Shown here: positions 1 to 8,693 of the stretch, in pieces
Position numbering within the stretch: the first letter of the stretch is position 1
How the letters are laid out: each line of letters opens with the position of its first letter
NCBI GenBank assembly: GCA_963832835.1
Contig: CAWHVD010000001.1
Span: forward strand, 1,240,001 to 1,304,000
Source of the DNA: CAVPKN01 sp963832835
GTDB taxonomy: Bacteria > Chlamydiota > Chlamydiia > Chlamydiales > JAAKFR01
Direction of reading: 5' to 3'
Length of the DNA: 64,000 nt
Translations under genes and position numbers: made by a program
The notes under the pieces: generated by a model
The model's database searches: none
Seen by the model: only the letters and a program-made list of their open reading frames with translations
Told to the model about the DNA's origin: nothing

Positions 1-5
1 AGAAA

Positions 6-497
6 TTGAACCCCATCCATTATTACCAAAAGCAGTTAGATAATATGAGGGTGTCGTACTCATCTTCTCTGATTCTTGCAAAGAACGCTTTTCATTTGAT
101 CGGAGCTCTTGACTTTGCGATGGATGCAAGAACTCTCCTTGAGCTGGTTCTAAGTCAAGCTCCGCAGCAGCTGCTACTGGGAAAGTCAGTTTACTATCGA
201 TATATTGAAATAGGTTTTGTTGTGGGCTACGATCTTGTTGGAGCGCAGGTTCTCGATTGGCTGAGCCGCGAAAGGTTATTCCCATGCTTTCGAATTGAGA
301 GGGCTGATTTGAACCTATCCCAAATGATGGCCGATCTGTCGGAAAAGCAACGCGAGACATTATTTGTTGATTATCATTTTTTCCATAAACAGTCATCGCT
401 TTGTTGTTTAAAGCATCGTTTGTACTGCTTGAATTTCCAAGCCATAACCGAGAGGCTAGCCATCCTAGGCCTAGGCTGCTTGCAGTTAAAATTGTAG
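6..497 (+). CDS. hypothetical protein, possibly 5'-truncated
   Basis: A 163-residue reading frame beginning with TTG at position 6. The same frame has no stop in the few bases before it, so the true start may lie outside the window. The product has no signal peptide, no clear membrane segment and no motif I recognise. It contains a Leu/Ala-rich helical stretch around residues 20-60, and several Cys residues cluster near residues 130-145. The 250 bases after its stop hold nothing I can assign. The downstream gene is convergent, so no operon partner is visible. Function unknown. Confidence 0.45.
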   Translation: MNPIHYYQKQLDNMRVSYSSSLILAKNAFHLIGALDFAMDARTLLELVLSQAPQQLLLGKSVYYRYIEIGFVVGYDLVGAQVLDWLSRERLFPCFRIERADLNLSQMMADLSEKQRETLFVDYHFFHKQSSLCCLKHRLYCLNFQAITERLAILGLGCLQLKL

Positions 498-733
498 CTT
501 TAAAGAGCTGTAATCCCCAGTGAGGTGAGGTACCCCCGCGAATTCCTTGTGAAGGCGCATCAGTATTTCTTTCATTGCTAATCCCGGCAGACATGTACAT
601 TTCCTAAAGTGAAATTTGAAACGGCACTAATTTGCAAGGACTCTAAATGAATTTAAAATTTTTAGCAAGAAGATTGCGTTGACCCCTAGCCGTGACATAA
701 ATTGCCGCAATCGCTCCTTCGAGGCTGGGTTCT

Positions 734-1750
734 TCAAGATGAGGCAAAAGGATTTAACCTGCTCATATACAAAACTAAACACCAGAAAAAAAGTGCAACC
801 CAAAGCAATATCTGCACCACCCCCTGAAGCGCATCAAAATGGATGCTGGTGCTTAATAAATCAGTCGCCGCTGCGTACATAGCTATAGGAAAAACCATGG
901 CCCAACGAGAGGGCTGATAACGAAACGGTACTTTAAAGTAGGCCCATTTCCATAACTCCATCAAACACAAAATCGGGATCCAGGCTGTACCCCATCCCCA
1001 TAAAAACAAAATCATCCCTTCCATAAAAGGCCTAACCCTATCTAAAAAGAGGGGCGGGTTGTGCGCCAGAATCAATAGGCTTCCATCAACAACTGCAATA
1101 GCTGCAGCCCCCATACATGTCCAATAGCAAGGATCCATATCCCGCCCCTCAAAGGGAAAGAAAAGCATCCGAAAAAGATTTAATGTCATGAAAATTAAAT
1201 AAATAAAAACACCGAAAGTCCAAAATCCGAACGCAAGCAATAAAAATGCATGGTTAGAAATTGCTCCTTTTCCCCAAAGCGTGGTTATAACGATGCCCGA
1301 AGAATTGCATGCGATCGCTAGTAATAACCAGAATGGACTGATCATTTGAATGGATGCTTGGATATGAAAAAAAAGGGTACAGAACAAGGTATAAGTTAAA
1401 AGGATAGCCGAAACAACACCTACTATGCCAAGAATTAATCCAATGTGATCATACCCGGAAAGAGAGAAACTAAGAGACAAAGCATTGGATCCGGCGCTAA
1501 ATGTTAAGTACTTAAACATTTTTTGGATGTCTTTGAAATCATGCAGTACCTCCCTTTTGATGACAAATACTCTCCATGTAAATAAGAAAACCAGTCCCAG
1601 ATACCCCAACATACCAATGACGAGAAACAACAAAGAAAGAGTTAACCAGCCTGTTCTATAAAAGATCAGCGATACAGAGCCCGAAGACATTATAAAAGCA
1701 AAATTTGCCGGGCTAAGATTCTTTAGCGCTTGTTGATTTATGAGGACCAT
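734..1750 (-). CDS. TDT/SLAC1-family anion or dicarboxylate transporter
   Basis: Integral membrane protein with about ten hydrophobic segments over its whole length. Its N-terminus (LSPANFAFIMSSG) and its C-terminal block with MVFPIAMYAAAT resemble the conserved ends of the tellurite-resistance/dicarboxylate transporter family (TehA, Mae1, plant SLAC1), in which ten helices form an anion pore. I infer passage of small anions or dicarboxylates across the inner membrane; the substrate cannot be told. The start is placed at the ATG at 1750; a TTG at 1780 in the same frame would add ten residues. Neither has a good ribosome binding site. The gene stands alone, convergent with the hypothetical gene at the window edge and divergent from the Inc-like gene at 2104. 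Confidence 0.75.
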   Translation of the reverse strand: MVLINQQALKNLSPANFAFIMSSGSVSLIFYRTGWLTLSLLFLVIGMLGYLGLVFLFTWRVFVIKREVLHDFKDIQKMFKYLTFSAGSNALSLSFSLSGYDHIGLILGIVGVVSAILLTYTLFCTLFFHIQASIQMISPFWLLLAIACNSSGIVITTLWGKGAISNHAFLLLAFGFWTFGVFIYLIFMTLNLFRMLFFPFEGRDMDPCYWTCMGAAAIAVVDGSLLILAHNPPLFLDRVRPFMEGMILFLWGWGTAWIPILCLMELWKWAYFKVPFRYQPSRWAMVFPIAMYAAATDLLSTSIHFDALQGVVQILLWVALFFWCLVLYMSRLNPFASS

Positions 1751-1780
1751 TTTTTTTACAGCTCTAGAGGATATTTGCAA

Positions 1781-2103
1781 ACTTCAAACAAACCACGGAT
1801 TGCTGAAGTTCCATTGTTTCCTGAGCATAGCATTTTCTCAGTCTAGTGTAAAAAAAATATATCATTTCCACCGTGATTATGACATACTCGCAGGCGTATG
1901 TGATCGGCTCGATCTGATCAAGGATTTTAGGTGTTTGGCTGATTTTGCAGAAATATTTGAAGAACGGAACCTACATTACGGTAATCCCGCCCCTCAGGGT
2001 ACGGATTCTTCAAGGAATCTGCCTCCAGATTTTTGTGCTTTTTGTTAATTAAAAGATTTTCTGTAGTTTAACATAAATATTTGTTGGGGTATAATCGCTT
2101 CAT
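1781..2103. other. intergenic region without a supported gene
   Basis: This stretch separates two divergently transcribed genes and should contain both promoters. A 102-codon frame crosses most of it on the plus strand, but its composition is not protein-like and it has no start signal, so I leave it out. I see no tRNA, repeat or strong hairpin. Confidence 0.4.
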
Positions 2104-2709
2104 ATGAGCGCATCAAATCCTTTAACTCCAAAGCTTTTAGTATTACAGTCTGCTAATGCCTTTGAAGCTAGGGGAAAAGTTGAAAATTGTGCAAACATTT
2201 TAGCAATCGTTGCTGCTGCACTCTTTAGTATAGCTCTTATTACAGCTTTGCAACCCTTGGTAAAATCTGCCTTTTCAGGTGTCATCCGTTATGATACTGC
2301 TACGATTGTCACGATTCCTGTATCAGGCGGGCTTGGCTTGATATGCATGTTGGCGTATCTGCAAAGAAGATGCGCGGCCAATCAGATTGAAATTCCCATA
2401 GAGCCAAAAAATGTTGAGATAGTGCAGAATTTTACAGCCGCTTACGATCCGAGTTATGGTTTACAGGAATCATTTACACTCGCTTTAAATCCAGATAACG
2501 GCCTGCGAAGAGACAGTATTATAAGCCGTCCCCGAAACGAATATAAGCATTTAGTCCTACGTGTTTACCGTGACCATTATAATGTGCAAACCGGGCAGTG
2601 TGGAGATCCCTTGTTGATAGAAGATCTAAGACTCCACCCAGCTTTTACAGCCGTACGTGATGAGCTGGCTAATATTGTTCATAGCGGCTTTCTCCAACTT
2701 CTTGCCTAG
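2104..2709 (+). CDS. Inc-like two-lobed hydrophobic membrane protein
   Basis: A 201-residue protein with two hydrophobic segments separated by a short loop, at about residues 29-50 and 64-85, followed by a hydrophilic C-terminal half of about 115 residues with no recognisable domain. This paired-hairpin profile near the N-terminus is the defining feature of chlamydial inclusion membrane proteins, which are delivered by type III secretion and expose both ends to the host cytosol. The assignment rests on topology only, because Inc proteins share almost no sequence. It is monocistronic and convergent with the outer-membrane-like gene that follows; only 19 bases separate the two 3' ends. Confidence 0.5.
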   Translation: MSASNPLTPKLLVLQSANAFEARGKVENCANILAIVAAALFSIALITALQPLVKSAFSGVIRYDTATIVTIPVSGGLGLICMLAYLQRRCAANQIEIPIEPKNVEIVQNFTAAYDPSYGLQESFTLALNPDNGLRRDSIISRPRNEYKHLVLRVYRDHYNVQTGQCGDPLLIEDLRLHPAFTAVRDELANIVHSGFLQLLA

Positions 2710-2728
2710 TAAAGATCATCAGGAGCCT

Positions 2729-3538
2729 TTAGATGATACTAAAGGGGACAAGAAGCGTGAGCGAGGCGCCCCAGTTGTTCTCGGTGAAGTTGCGGGCGTG
2801 GACACGGTACCAGCCTAGTAGTTTTAAAGTTCCCCAATACCGTATCTCATAATCCATGTAGCCGCCCAGATCGATACTTTGGTGCTCGATAGAGGCGTAA
2901 CCTGTAAAGGGCACAAAGGGAACGATATCATCGTGGCCAAACCCATAAAGGGCTTCGGTAAAAAAACCTAACACAGCGCAAGAGGGGAAATGGTATTCAA
3001 AGGTTCCAATGCCATGTACCCATGGGCTACCCTTTTCTGCCACCCCATAGCCTATCAGTCCCCAAAGGCGTGTGTGCCAATCTGAACCACAGGACCACTC
3101 TTTTCCACATGTGGCATGTAGCTCTGCATTGGCATGTCCATGGTACGGGAAGCTGAATGCATGCAGGAAGTATTTTGAGGGGAAAGAGAGTGTTACTCCC
3201 GTAACAAAGCTCAAACAATCTCCTGCAATATCATCGAGCCATGCATACCGAGCAGTTAGCCAAGTAGATTCGTAGGTAAAGGCAATATCAGAGGTGCGGG
3301 TGAAAAATAGTTCAGCTTCTACGTTCCAATGGGGCCAAGGAGTGACGGCTAAGCTGAGGTGGGCCGAGCTGTCGCGCGTCGGCTCAGCAAAGCTTCCCAA
3401 AGGGCTTTGCACGGAATTCGAGTGCTCATAACGGTACCCAATGCGCCCTTGGAATTCAAAGGGTGGGGTAAACCAAGGTTCGTATTCTGTTGCACAAGCT
3501 ACTATTGGTGCAAGCAGTAGCAAATTAGTGAATTTCAT
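2729..3538 (-). CDS. putative outer membrane beta-barrel protein
   Basis: About 269 residues. A signal peptide (MKFTNLLLLAPIVACA, cleavage near residue 16) is followed by aromatic-rich alternating segments such as FQGRIGYRYEH, WNVEAELFFTR and LLGWYRVHARNF. These look like amphipathic strands, and the protein ends in the hydrophobic tail SLTLLVPFSII. I infer an outer-membrane barrel or porin-like protein; no family is recognised. A longer frame goes back to 3682 but lies wholly inside trxB and has no signal peptide, so the ATG at 3538 is preferred. It overlaps the trxB stop by 14 bases, which suggests translational coupling at the end of the trxB operon. Six Cys residues in the mature part are compatible with disulfide-linked chlamydial envelope proteins. 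Confidence 0.55.
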   Translation of the reverse strand: MKFTNLLLLAPIVACATEYEPWFTPPFEFQGRIGYRYEHSNSVQSPLGSFAEPTRDSSAHLSLAVTPWPHWNVEAELFFTRTSDIAFTYESTWLTARYAWLDDIAGDCLSFVTGVTLSFPSKYFLHAFSFPYHGHANAELHATCGKEWSCGSDWHTRLWGLIGYGVAEKGSPWVHGIGTFEYHFPSCAVLGFFTEALYGFGHDDIVPFVPFTGYASIEHQSIDLGGYMDYEIRYWGTLKLLGWYRVHARNFTENNWGASLTLLVPFSII

Positions 3539-4475
3539 GTGCAGAAAGCCACCGTTCGGCATCGATTGCGGCCATACAGCCGCTACCTGCTGCGGTGATT
3601 GCCTGACGGTAGATCGGGTCTTGTACGTCACCTGATGCAAACACCCCTTCAATACTCGTATTGGTGGTGCCTGGCGTGACAAGCAAATATCCTTGTTCGT
3701 TCATTTTAAGCTGAGCACCTAGAAAATCGGTATTGGGCTTATGGCCAATAGCAAAAAAGACGCCGGCAGCTTCGCGCTTGTCCTCTACGCCTGTTTTCAG
3801 GTTTTTGACTGTTACCGAGCGGACTATTTTATCTCCTTCGATCAAGGTGATTACCGAATCCCACAAAATTTCGATTTTAGGGTGATTCAGCGCGCGGTGG
3901 GCCATAATCTTGGAGGCTCTCAGCTCATCTCTGCGATGGACAATGTAGACTTTGCTGCCGTACTTGGTTAGGAAAGTTGCCTCTTCGACAGCCGAGTCGC
4001 CCCCACCGATGACATAAAGCTCTTTGTTACGGAAAAGAGGCATTGCCCCATCACATACCGCGCAGGCTGTAACCCCTTTTTGCCAAAAGCCCTCTTCTCC
4101 AGCCCCGGGGATTTTAAGTAGCTTGGCGGTGGCGCCTGTTGAGATAATTAAGGCATCGCAGGTGACATGAGTTTTTTTTCCTCGTACAGTGAAAGGACGC
4201 TTAGAAAGGTCTACTGACTCGACATCCTCACGTACCAGAACCGTTCCAAACCGCTCACACTGGGCTCGACATGCATCCATGAGAGCAGGCCCAGTAATGC
4301 CATGTGGAAAACCGGGATAGTTTTCGACCTCAGTGGTTGTCATCAGCTGTCCACCCGCAGGGCCGGAGAAAAAGCCTTCAAACAAAAGAGGGCTTAAGTT
4401 GGCGCGTGCCGTATAAAGAGCCGCTGTATAACCTGCCGGGCCCGATCCAATAATGACAATTTTTCGATGTTCCAT
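3525..4475 (-). CDS. trxB: thioredoxin-disulfide reductase
   Basis: A cytoplasmic FAD enzyme of about 316 residues that reduces thioredoxin with NADPH. The FAD-binding motif GSGPAG lies near residue 12. The redox-active pair is CAVC (Cys138 and Cys141 from the chosen start), and the NADPH-binding motif GGGDSA is near residues 157-162. A C-terminal FAD motif with ASGDVQ follows. The length matches bacterial low-molecular-weight TrxB. The ATG at 4475 is preceded by AAGGAT at good spacing; an ATG 24 bases upstream is in frame but lacks a site. It follows acpS closely, as in Chlamydia, and its end overlaps the next gene. Confidence 0.97.
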   Translation of the reverse strand: MEHRKIVIIGSGPAGYTAALYTARANLSPLLFEGFFSGPAGGQLMTTTEVENYPGFPHGITGPALMDACRAQCERFGTVLVREDVESVDLSKRPFTVRGKKTHVTCDALIISTGATAKLLKIPGAGEEGFWQKGVTACAVCDGAMPLFRNKELYVIGGGDSAVEEATFLTKYGSKVYIVHRRDELRASKIMAHRALNHPKIEILWDSVITLIEGDKIVRSVTVKNLKTGVEDKREAAGVFFAIGHKPNTDFLGAQLKMNEQGYLLVTPGTTNTSIEGVFASGDVQDPIYRQAITAAGSGCMAAIDAERWLSAHEIH

Positions 4476-4491
4476 AGTAATATCCTTAATT

Positions 4492-4890
4492 TTAACCAAC
4501 TACAATTGCGGTGGCAGTTGCGTAGGTGTCACAATGGCTGATCGACAAAAAAATATGGTCGATCGATAAGACACCTTGCAAGCGTACAGACAATTGTACT
4601 TCCGGCTTTCCCTGTTTATCGTTTAGGATCTCAATTTCTTTCCAGGTCATTTCGTTGCTAAGGCCTGTACCAAATGCTTTCAATACCGCTTCTTTTGCAG
4701 CAAAACGCCCTGCAAAACGAGGCATCGAGTCTTTGTAGCGTAGACAATACGCTTTTTCTTCTGCTGTAAACAGACGGTCCAAAAAACGCTCGCCATGCCT
4801 TGCAACGGCTTCTCTGATACGTTCGATTTCAATGATATCGGTGCCCACACCCTTAACTGTAGGTACGCTGCTTGGAGGACTATTCTGCAT
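4492..4890 (-). CDS. acpS: holo-[acyl-carrier-protein] synthase
   Basis: A phosphopantetheinyl transferase of about 132 residues that moves 4'-phosphopantetheine from CoA to the serine of acyl carrier protein, activating fatty-acid synthesis. The Mg-binding motif GTDIIEIER lies near the N-terminus, the central RFAGRFAAKEAVLKAFGTG block carries the catalytic Glu-Lys pair, and the C-terminal SISH motif is present. The ATG at 4890 is chosen because AAAAGGA lies five bases upstream; a frame start at 4917 would sit deeper inside the upstream gene. The start overlaps the end of the PIN-TRAM gene by 11 bases, and trxB follows, so the four or five genes here probably form one transcript. Confidence 0.96.
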   Translation of the reverse strand: MQNSPPSSVPTVKGVGTDIIEIERIREAVARHGERFLDRLFTAEEKAYCLRYKDSMPRFAGRFAAKEAVLKAFGTGLSNEMTWKEIEILNDKQGKPEVQLSVRLQGVLSIDHIFLSISHCDTYATATAIVVG

Positions 4891-5926
4891 CGGAGTCCTT
4901 TTCATTTTCAGAAACATTGCAGAAGATCATTCTTCCCGAAGCTGTATGTTTCACAGATAAGACTCTAGCAGAGATCAGTTCACCAATATGTTTACCGCCG
5001 CCGTTGACAACGACCATCGTTCCATCTTCTAGATAACCCACACCCTGCATCTCTTCTTTACCATGGCGCAGAATCTTAATTTTTAAAAACTCACCCTTTT
5101 GCATGAGTGGTTTCATGGCATTGGAAAGGGTATGGAGGTTGATGACGCGGATCCCTTCGATCTGAGCTGTTTGAATCCGATTGATATCGATTGACAAAAC
5201 ATCAGCATCTAGCAACCGCGCAAGGCGCAGGATCTTACCTGTAATCTCCTTTTCCTCAGGGAAATCCGTTTCCTGAAAACGGAGGTGCAAGTTAGGCAGG
5301 GTCTCGAGTCTGTGAACAATCTCTAGAAGTCGCTTGGCTTTAGAGCTGGTCGTTTCGTCTGAATCTTCCTCTTGCTGGTAAAGCTCCTTAATAAGGAAAC
5401 GAGGGAAGATCAGACGCCTATCTAAAAGGCCCGATGCCGCTAAATCAATGATACGCGGATCGCTCAGAGCCGATAGATCAAGCAAGATATCTTTGCTGAC
5501 CTGAGTAGTGGGTGTAAATTTAACAAAGGGGATACTTAAGTAAATCTCACCCGCTGAGCGTAGAGTCATCATAACACCCAGATAGGTGCCAAAAAGGAAC
5601 AGGAAGATTTTCACGATTTCGATAAAAACATGACCAGGATGGGCGCCACTGATATCGAGAATGGCATTGAAAACCAACATGAGGGCTTGGGCCATCAAGT
5701 ATCCGAAAAAGAGACCTAAGACTGCCGTATTGAATGCACGCAGGTTAAACCGTTTGCAGAGCATGTCTAGGCCGATCAAAATGCCAGCGATCAGGAGGCC
5801 CAAGGCCGCTCCCCAAACATAGGTCCACCCCGACGCTGCCTCCACGTTGCCAACAGCAAATGAGATCATGAAAATCACGCTAAGAAGGATGAAGAGAAAC
5901 CGGACAAATGTCGTCGAAAGGGTCAT
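4880..5926 (-). CDS. membrane-anchored PIN-TRAM domain protein (YacL-like)
   Basis: A 348-residue protein. Four hydrophobic segments occupy roughly residues 8-130. A PIN-type nuclease-like domain follows (DLSALSDPRIIDLAASGLL, with acidic residues around 150-160 and LLDADVLSIDINRIQTAQ near 240), and a C-terminal TRAM-like region with GVGYLEDGTMVVVNGGGKHIG closes the protein. This architecture matches the Bacillus YacL/ycf family of membrane PIN-TRAM proteins, whose substrate is not established; RNA cleavage or binding is an inference from the domains. The start overlaps the stop of the upstream membrane gene in ATGA, and the 3' end overlaps acpS. Confidence 0.85.
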   Translation of the reverse strand: MTLSTTFVRFLFILLSVIFMISFAVGNVEAASGWTYVWGAALGLLIAGILIGLDMLCKRFNLRAFNTAVLGLFFGYLMAQALMLVFNAILDISGAHPGHVFIEIVKIFLFLFGTYLGVMMTLRSAGEIYLSIPFVKFTPTTQVSKDILLDLSALSDPRIIDLAASGLLDRRLIFPRFLIKELYQQEEDSDETTSSKAKRLLEIVHRLETLPNLHLRFQETDFPEEKEITGKILRLARLLDADVLSIDINRIQTAQIEGIRVINLHTLSNAMKPLMQKGEFLKIKILRHGKEEMQGVGYLEDGTMVVVNGGGKHIGELISARVLSVKHTASGRMIFCNVSENEKDSDAE

Positions 5927-6432
5927 AAGGCAGCGTTCCTCTTCTTATCAAGATACATTTGCTTTGAGAGGACACGGAAGTAGAGCATGGCGCCATTGAG
6001 CAAGGCGGAGCCGATACATAAATCGATAGCACCGCGTGTATCCATGGTGATGGGCCAGAAGCGGAGCGAGATGCCTAGCAGAATCATGCCGGCGATCAGC
6101 ATGTAGTATCCTTTGCCATAAATCAGTCTCAAAGGAGCAGGATTGGGAAGCGATGCAATCCGCTTGATCTGGCGGTCTACTGATTTGGAAAGGACCATTC
6201 TTCCTTTAAGATAACCCACAATCAGGGCAGCGGTTACCACCAGGATCACGCCATTGGCCCGATCGGAGACGAAGCGGTCAAAAAATGCAAGGACAGAAAA
6301 ACGGCCACTTGTCGCATCAGCTACGCGCAAAGCTTCGAGAATAAAGTGAATGCCCAGCGACAAGAGGAAGGTTCCAATCAAAATCCAGACAAACCCGCTT
6401 AAAAAGATCAGTGTTTTATGTGTACATCTCAT
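5923..6432 (-). CDS. small four-helix membrane protein, unknown function
   Basis: A 169-residue protein with hydrophobic segments at about residues 8-30, 57-75, 107-125 and 133-155 and no catalytic motif. It is the first gene of the minus-strand cluster (this gene, PIN-TRAM, acpS, trxB, outer-membrane-like protein) and overlaps the next gene by four bases (ATGA), so it is probably co-translated with the membrane part of the PIN-TRAM protein. The start at 6432 has AGGATA about seven bases upstream. The promoter should lie in the 80 bases shared with the divergent lgt gene. Function unknown. Confidence 0.7.
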   Translation of the reverse strand: MRCTHKTLIFLSGFVWILIGTFLLSLGIHFILEALRVADATSGRFSVLAFFDRFVSDRANGVILVVTAALIVGYLKGRMVLSKSVDRQIKRIASLPNPAPLRLIYGKGYYMLIAGMILLGISLRFWPITMDTRGAIDLCIGSALLNGAMLYFRVLSKQMYLDKKRNAAL

Positions 6433-6514
6433 GTAGTATCCTATAAGAACCTAAAGTCCTGTTGAAATATTTTAATCTTAGAGTATATAACGGCCTTTGT
6501 TTTTTCGGTATAAC

Positions 6515-7372
6515 ATGTTGTGTAACTTTGTATGGGACCCTGATAGAGTTTTTTTTATTATTCCCTATCTACGTCATCCTGTCATGTGGTACGGCGTTCT
6601 TTTTGCGCTAGGGTTTATAGTGGGATATTTTTTAGTCCGGAAAATTCTGGCTAATTTTCTGACCACTTGGAACCTTTCTGAGGCTGAAGCTGAAAAAGAA
6701 GCGCTCCGCTTAACCGATCAAGGAATTGTGATCATTGTCATAGGAGCCCTTTTAGGGGCTCGTTTGGGCCATATTATTTTTTATGGATGGCATTATTACA
6801 AAGAGCATCCTCTGGATGTCTTTAAGGTATGGGAAGGGGGGCTTGCGAGTCACGGTGGGGCGATAGGTGTTCTTATCGCATTGATCATTTTTGTGTGGAT
6901 GAATCGCAAACAAGAGCCCCGGCTCACTCTTTTAATGGTGCTCGATCTTGTAGTGATTCCCACAGCTTTTGTCGGATGCTGTATCCGGATCGGCAACTTT
7001 ATCAACCAAGAAATCACGGGTATCCCTACCTCCTTACCTTGGGGAGTCACTTTCCTCCATCCCATCGATGGGATTAGAGGAGTGCCTTTACATCCAGTAC
7101 AGCTCTATGAAGCCTTGTTCTATTTGCTGGTCTTTTTTTTCCTTTTAACTCTTTGGTTGCGCGATCGGCGCACTTTGGGTACAGGGCTTATAACGGGGTG
7201 GTTTTTCCTACTCGTGTTTGGATTTCGGTTTATGGTAGAGTATCTGAAAATGCCTCAAAACGAGGCGTTTGATGCAAACGGATGGATCAAAATGGGCCAA
7301 TTGCTCAGTATCCCTTTTGCTCTTGCTGGGATCGGCCTACTTATCAATTACTATGCTCGCAAAAAAAGATAA
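6515..7372 (+). CDS. lgt: prolipoprotein diacylglyceryl transferase
   Basis: An inner-membrane enzyme of about 285 residues that transfers diacylglycerol from phosphatidylglycerol to the lipobox cysteine of prelipoproteins, the first step of lipoprotein maturation. Seven hydrophobic segments are visible. Diagnostic motifs are GARLGHIIFYGW, the GGLASHGGAIG signature, RIGNFINQE within the conserved arginine/asparagine block, HPVQLYEA and FRFMVEY near the end. The ATG at 6515 is preferred over a TTG at 6497. In Chlamydia trachomatis lgt is next to yidC; here it is 27 kb away. The downstream fucose-synthase gene starts inside its last 20 bases. Confidence 0.97.
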   Translation: MLCNFVWDPDRVFFIIPYLRHPVMWYGVLFALGFIVGYFLVRKILANFLTTWNLSEAEAEKEALRLTDQGIVIIVIGALLGARLGHIIFYGWHYYKEHPLDVFKVWEGGLASHGGAIGVLIALIIFVWMNRKQEPRLTLLMVLDLVVIPTAFVGCCIRIGNFINQEITGIPTSLPWGVTFLHPIDGIRGVPLHPVQLYEALFYLLVFFFLLTLWLRDRRTLGTGLITGWFFLLVFGFRFMVEYLKMPQNEAFDANGWIKMGQLLSIPFALAGIGLLINYYARKKR

Positions 7373-8282
7373 AATATTCATCGCAGGTGCAAGGGGCATG
7401 GTCGGTAGCGCCCTTACCTCCTGCCTTCAGCTTGAAGGTTACCACAACCTTCTTACCCCTTCCCATGCAGAATTGGACTACACCGACCAGCTGGCTGTCA
7501 GAAGTTATTTACAGACACACAAGCCTACTGTGGTGGTGATTTCGGCAGCAAAAGTGGGTGGGATCTTGGCAAACATGACCTACCCTGCACAGTTCATCTA
7601 TGAGAATTTAATGATCGGAACCAACCTGATTCATGAATCTCATCGGGCAGATGTGCCTCGACTCCTGTATTTGGGTAGCACATGCATCTATCCACGTGAA
7701 GCTCCTCAACCCATGGCTGAAGAGGCTCTTTTAACTGGGCCTCTAGAAAAAACGAATGAGGCTTACGCATTGGCCAAAATTGCCTGCATCAAAATGTGCC
7801 AATTTTACCGCACACAGTATGGTCGAAGCTATATCTGTGCGATGCCCACTAACCTATATGGCCCCGGTGACAATTACCACCCTGAAAATTCTCATGTAAT
7901 CCCCGGACTCTTACACCGTTTTCATGAAGCTAAGCTATGTGGCTCTGAAACCGTAGAAATGTGGGGCACAGGAGAAGCCCGCAGAGAGTTTTTATATGTT
8001 GAAGATCTAGTTAGAGCGCTTGTACACCTGTTGCAGCACTACGATGAACCGGGTCATATCAACTTGGGGTCTCTTGAAGAGGTGTCCATCCGCCATCTTG
8101 CCGAGCAGATTGCTCATGTAGTCGGATATCCTGGCGAGATTACCCACGACCTGTCCAAGCCCGATGGCACGCCTCGTAAAAAGATCGATATCTCCCGTAT
8201 CCTCGCTTTAGGCTGGAAGCCCACCGTACCTTTGACAGAGGGCCTGAGCAGAACCTATCAAGCCTTTATGGATGGGCTTTAG
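7353..8282 (+). CDS. fcl: GDP-L-fucose synthase (NAD-dependent epimerase/reductase)
   Basis: A short-chain dehydrogenase/reductase-type enzyme of about 309 residues, predicted to turn GDP-4-keto-6-deoxymannose into GDP-L-fucose. The Rossmann motif is IFIAGARGMVGSAL at the N-terminus. The catalytic set is Ser in LYLGSTCIYP and the YxxxK pair in EAYALAKIA. The family-specific segment NLYGPGDNYHPENSHVIP and the REFLYVEDL motif both match Fcl/WcaG. The ATG at 7353 lies inside the end of lgt (20-base overlap), which makes coupling likely. No GDP-mannose dehydratase is nearby, so the pathway must be completed elsewhere. A fucose-type sugar would suit a surface glycan or a glycosylated effector; this is inference. 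Confidence 0.92.
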   Translation: MLAKKDKIFIAGARGMVGSALTSCLQLEGYHNLLTPSHAELDYTDQLAVRSYLQTHKPTVVVISAAKVGGILANMTYPAQFIYENLMIGTNLIHESHRADVPRLLYLGSTCIYPREAPQPMAEEALLTGPLEKTNEAYALAKIACIKMCQFYRTQYGRSYICAMPTNLYGPGDNYHPENSHVIPGLLHRFHEAKLCGSETVEMWGTGEARREFLYVEDLVRALVHLLQHYDEPGHINLGSLEEVSIRHLAEQIAHVVGYPGEITHDLSKPDGTPRKKIDISRILALGWKPTVPLTEGLSRTYQAFMDGL

Positions 8283-8293
8283 CCAATTTTTAT

Positions 8294-8380
8294 TGGGACC
8301 ATTGAAAAAATCGAGTTTTGGTGAATTTTTGGATGATTTTATCCCATTTTGACGGTCTCTAGCTCGGCGTATCACCTATA
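8294..8380. repeat. left arm of an 85-bp inverted repeat pair bracketing ackA
   Basis: Positions 8294-8380 match the reverse complement of about 10357-10440 over some 85 bases with only scattered mismatches. The best block is TTGGATGATTTT, one variable base, then CCCATTTTGACG. The pair encloses the small secreted protein gene, ackA and a probable intron remnant. The two arms may be independent copies of one small repeat, or the ends of a cassette. Confidence 0.75.
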
Positions 8381-8527
8381 ATGCAAAAACATACCATCAT
8401 CATTGCATACTACTTGGTTGAGTGATACTTCCATTTCAGTTGGAATTTCAAGAATGCAAGTTGGGTTCGCTAATGCCAATGAAGTGCATGTTGTCAGAAT
8501 AATGCTGAAAAATTTAAAAATATTCAT
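8372..8527 (-). CDS. short secreted peptide (51 residues)
   Basis: A small frame whose ATG at 8527 is directly preceded by a strong GGAGGGAGG ribosome binding site. The product starts with a clean signal peptide (MNIFKFFSIILTTCTSLALA) and leaves a mature peptide of about 31 residues with two cysteines that could form a disulfide. The last codons lie inside the left 85-bp inverted repeat, so the C-terminus may have been rewritten by that repeat and the gene may be a truncated remnant of a longer exported protein. A longer in-frame version from 8626 lacks a good start. Function unknown. Confidence 0.4.
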   Translation of the reverse strand: MNIFKFFSIILTTCTSLALANPTCILEIPTEMEVSLNQVVCNDDGMFLHYR

Positions 8528-8693
8528 CCTCCCTCCTAAATTTAAAAAGATTGTATATTCGTTCTCTGGGCTCTGGCTAAGGGTAAATAAATATAAAAAT
8601 ACGATCAAGATTTTTTTCGAATACAAATTTCCTCGCTTTATTTGCCTTCCTTTTTTTTGGGCTCAAGCGTATTCAGGATGAAATAAGATTTTT

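Noticed and set aside
1740..2048. 102-codon plus-strand frame between the transporter and the Inc-like gene
   Set aside because: It overlaps the start of the transporter gene, has no ribosome binding site and an unlikely composition.
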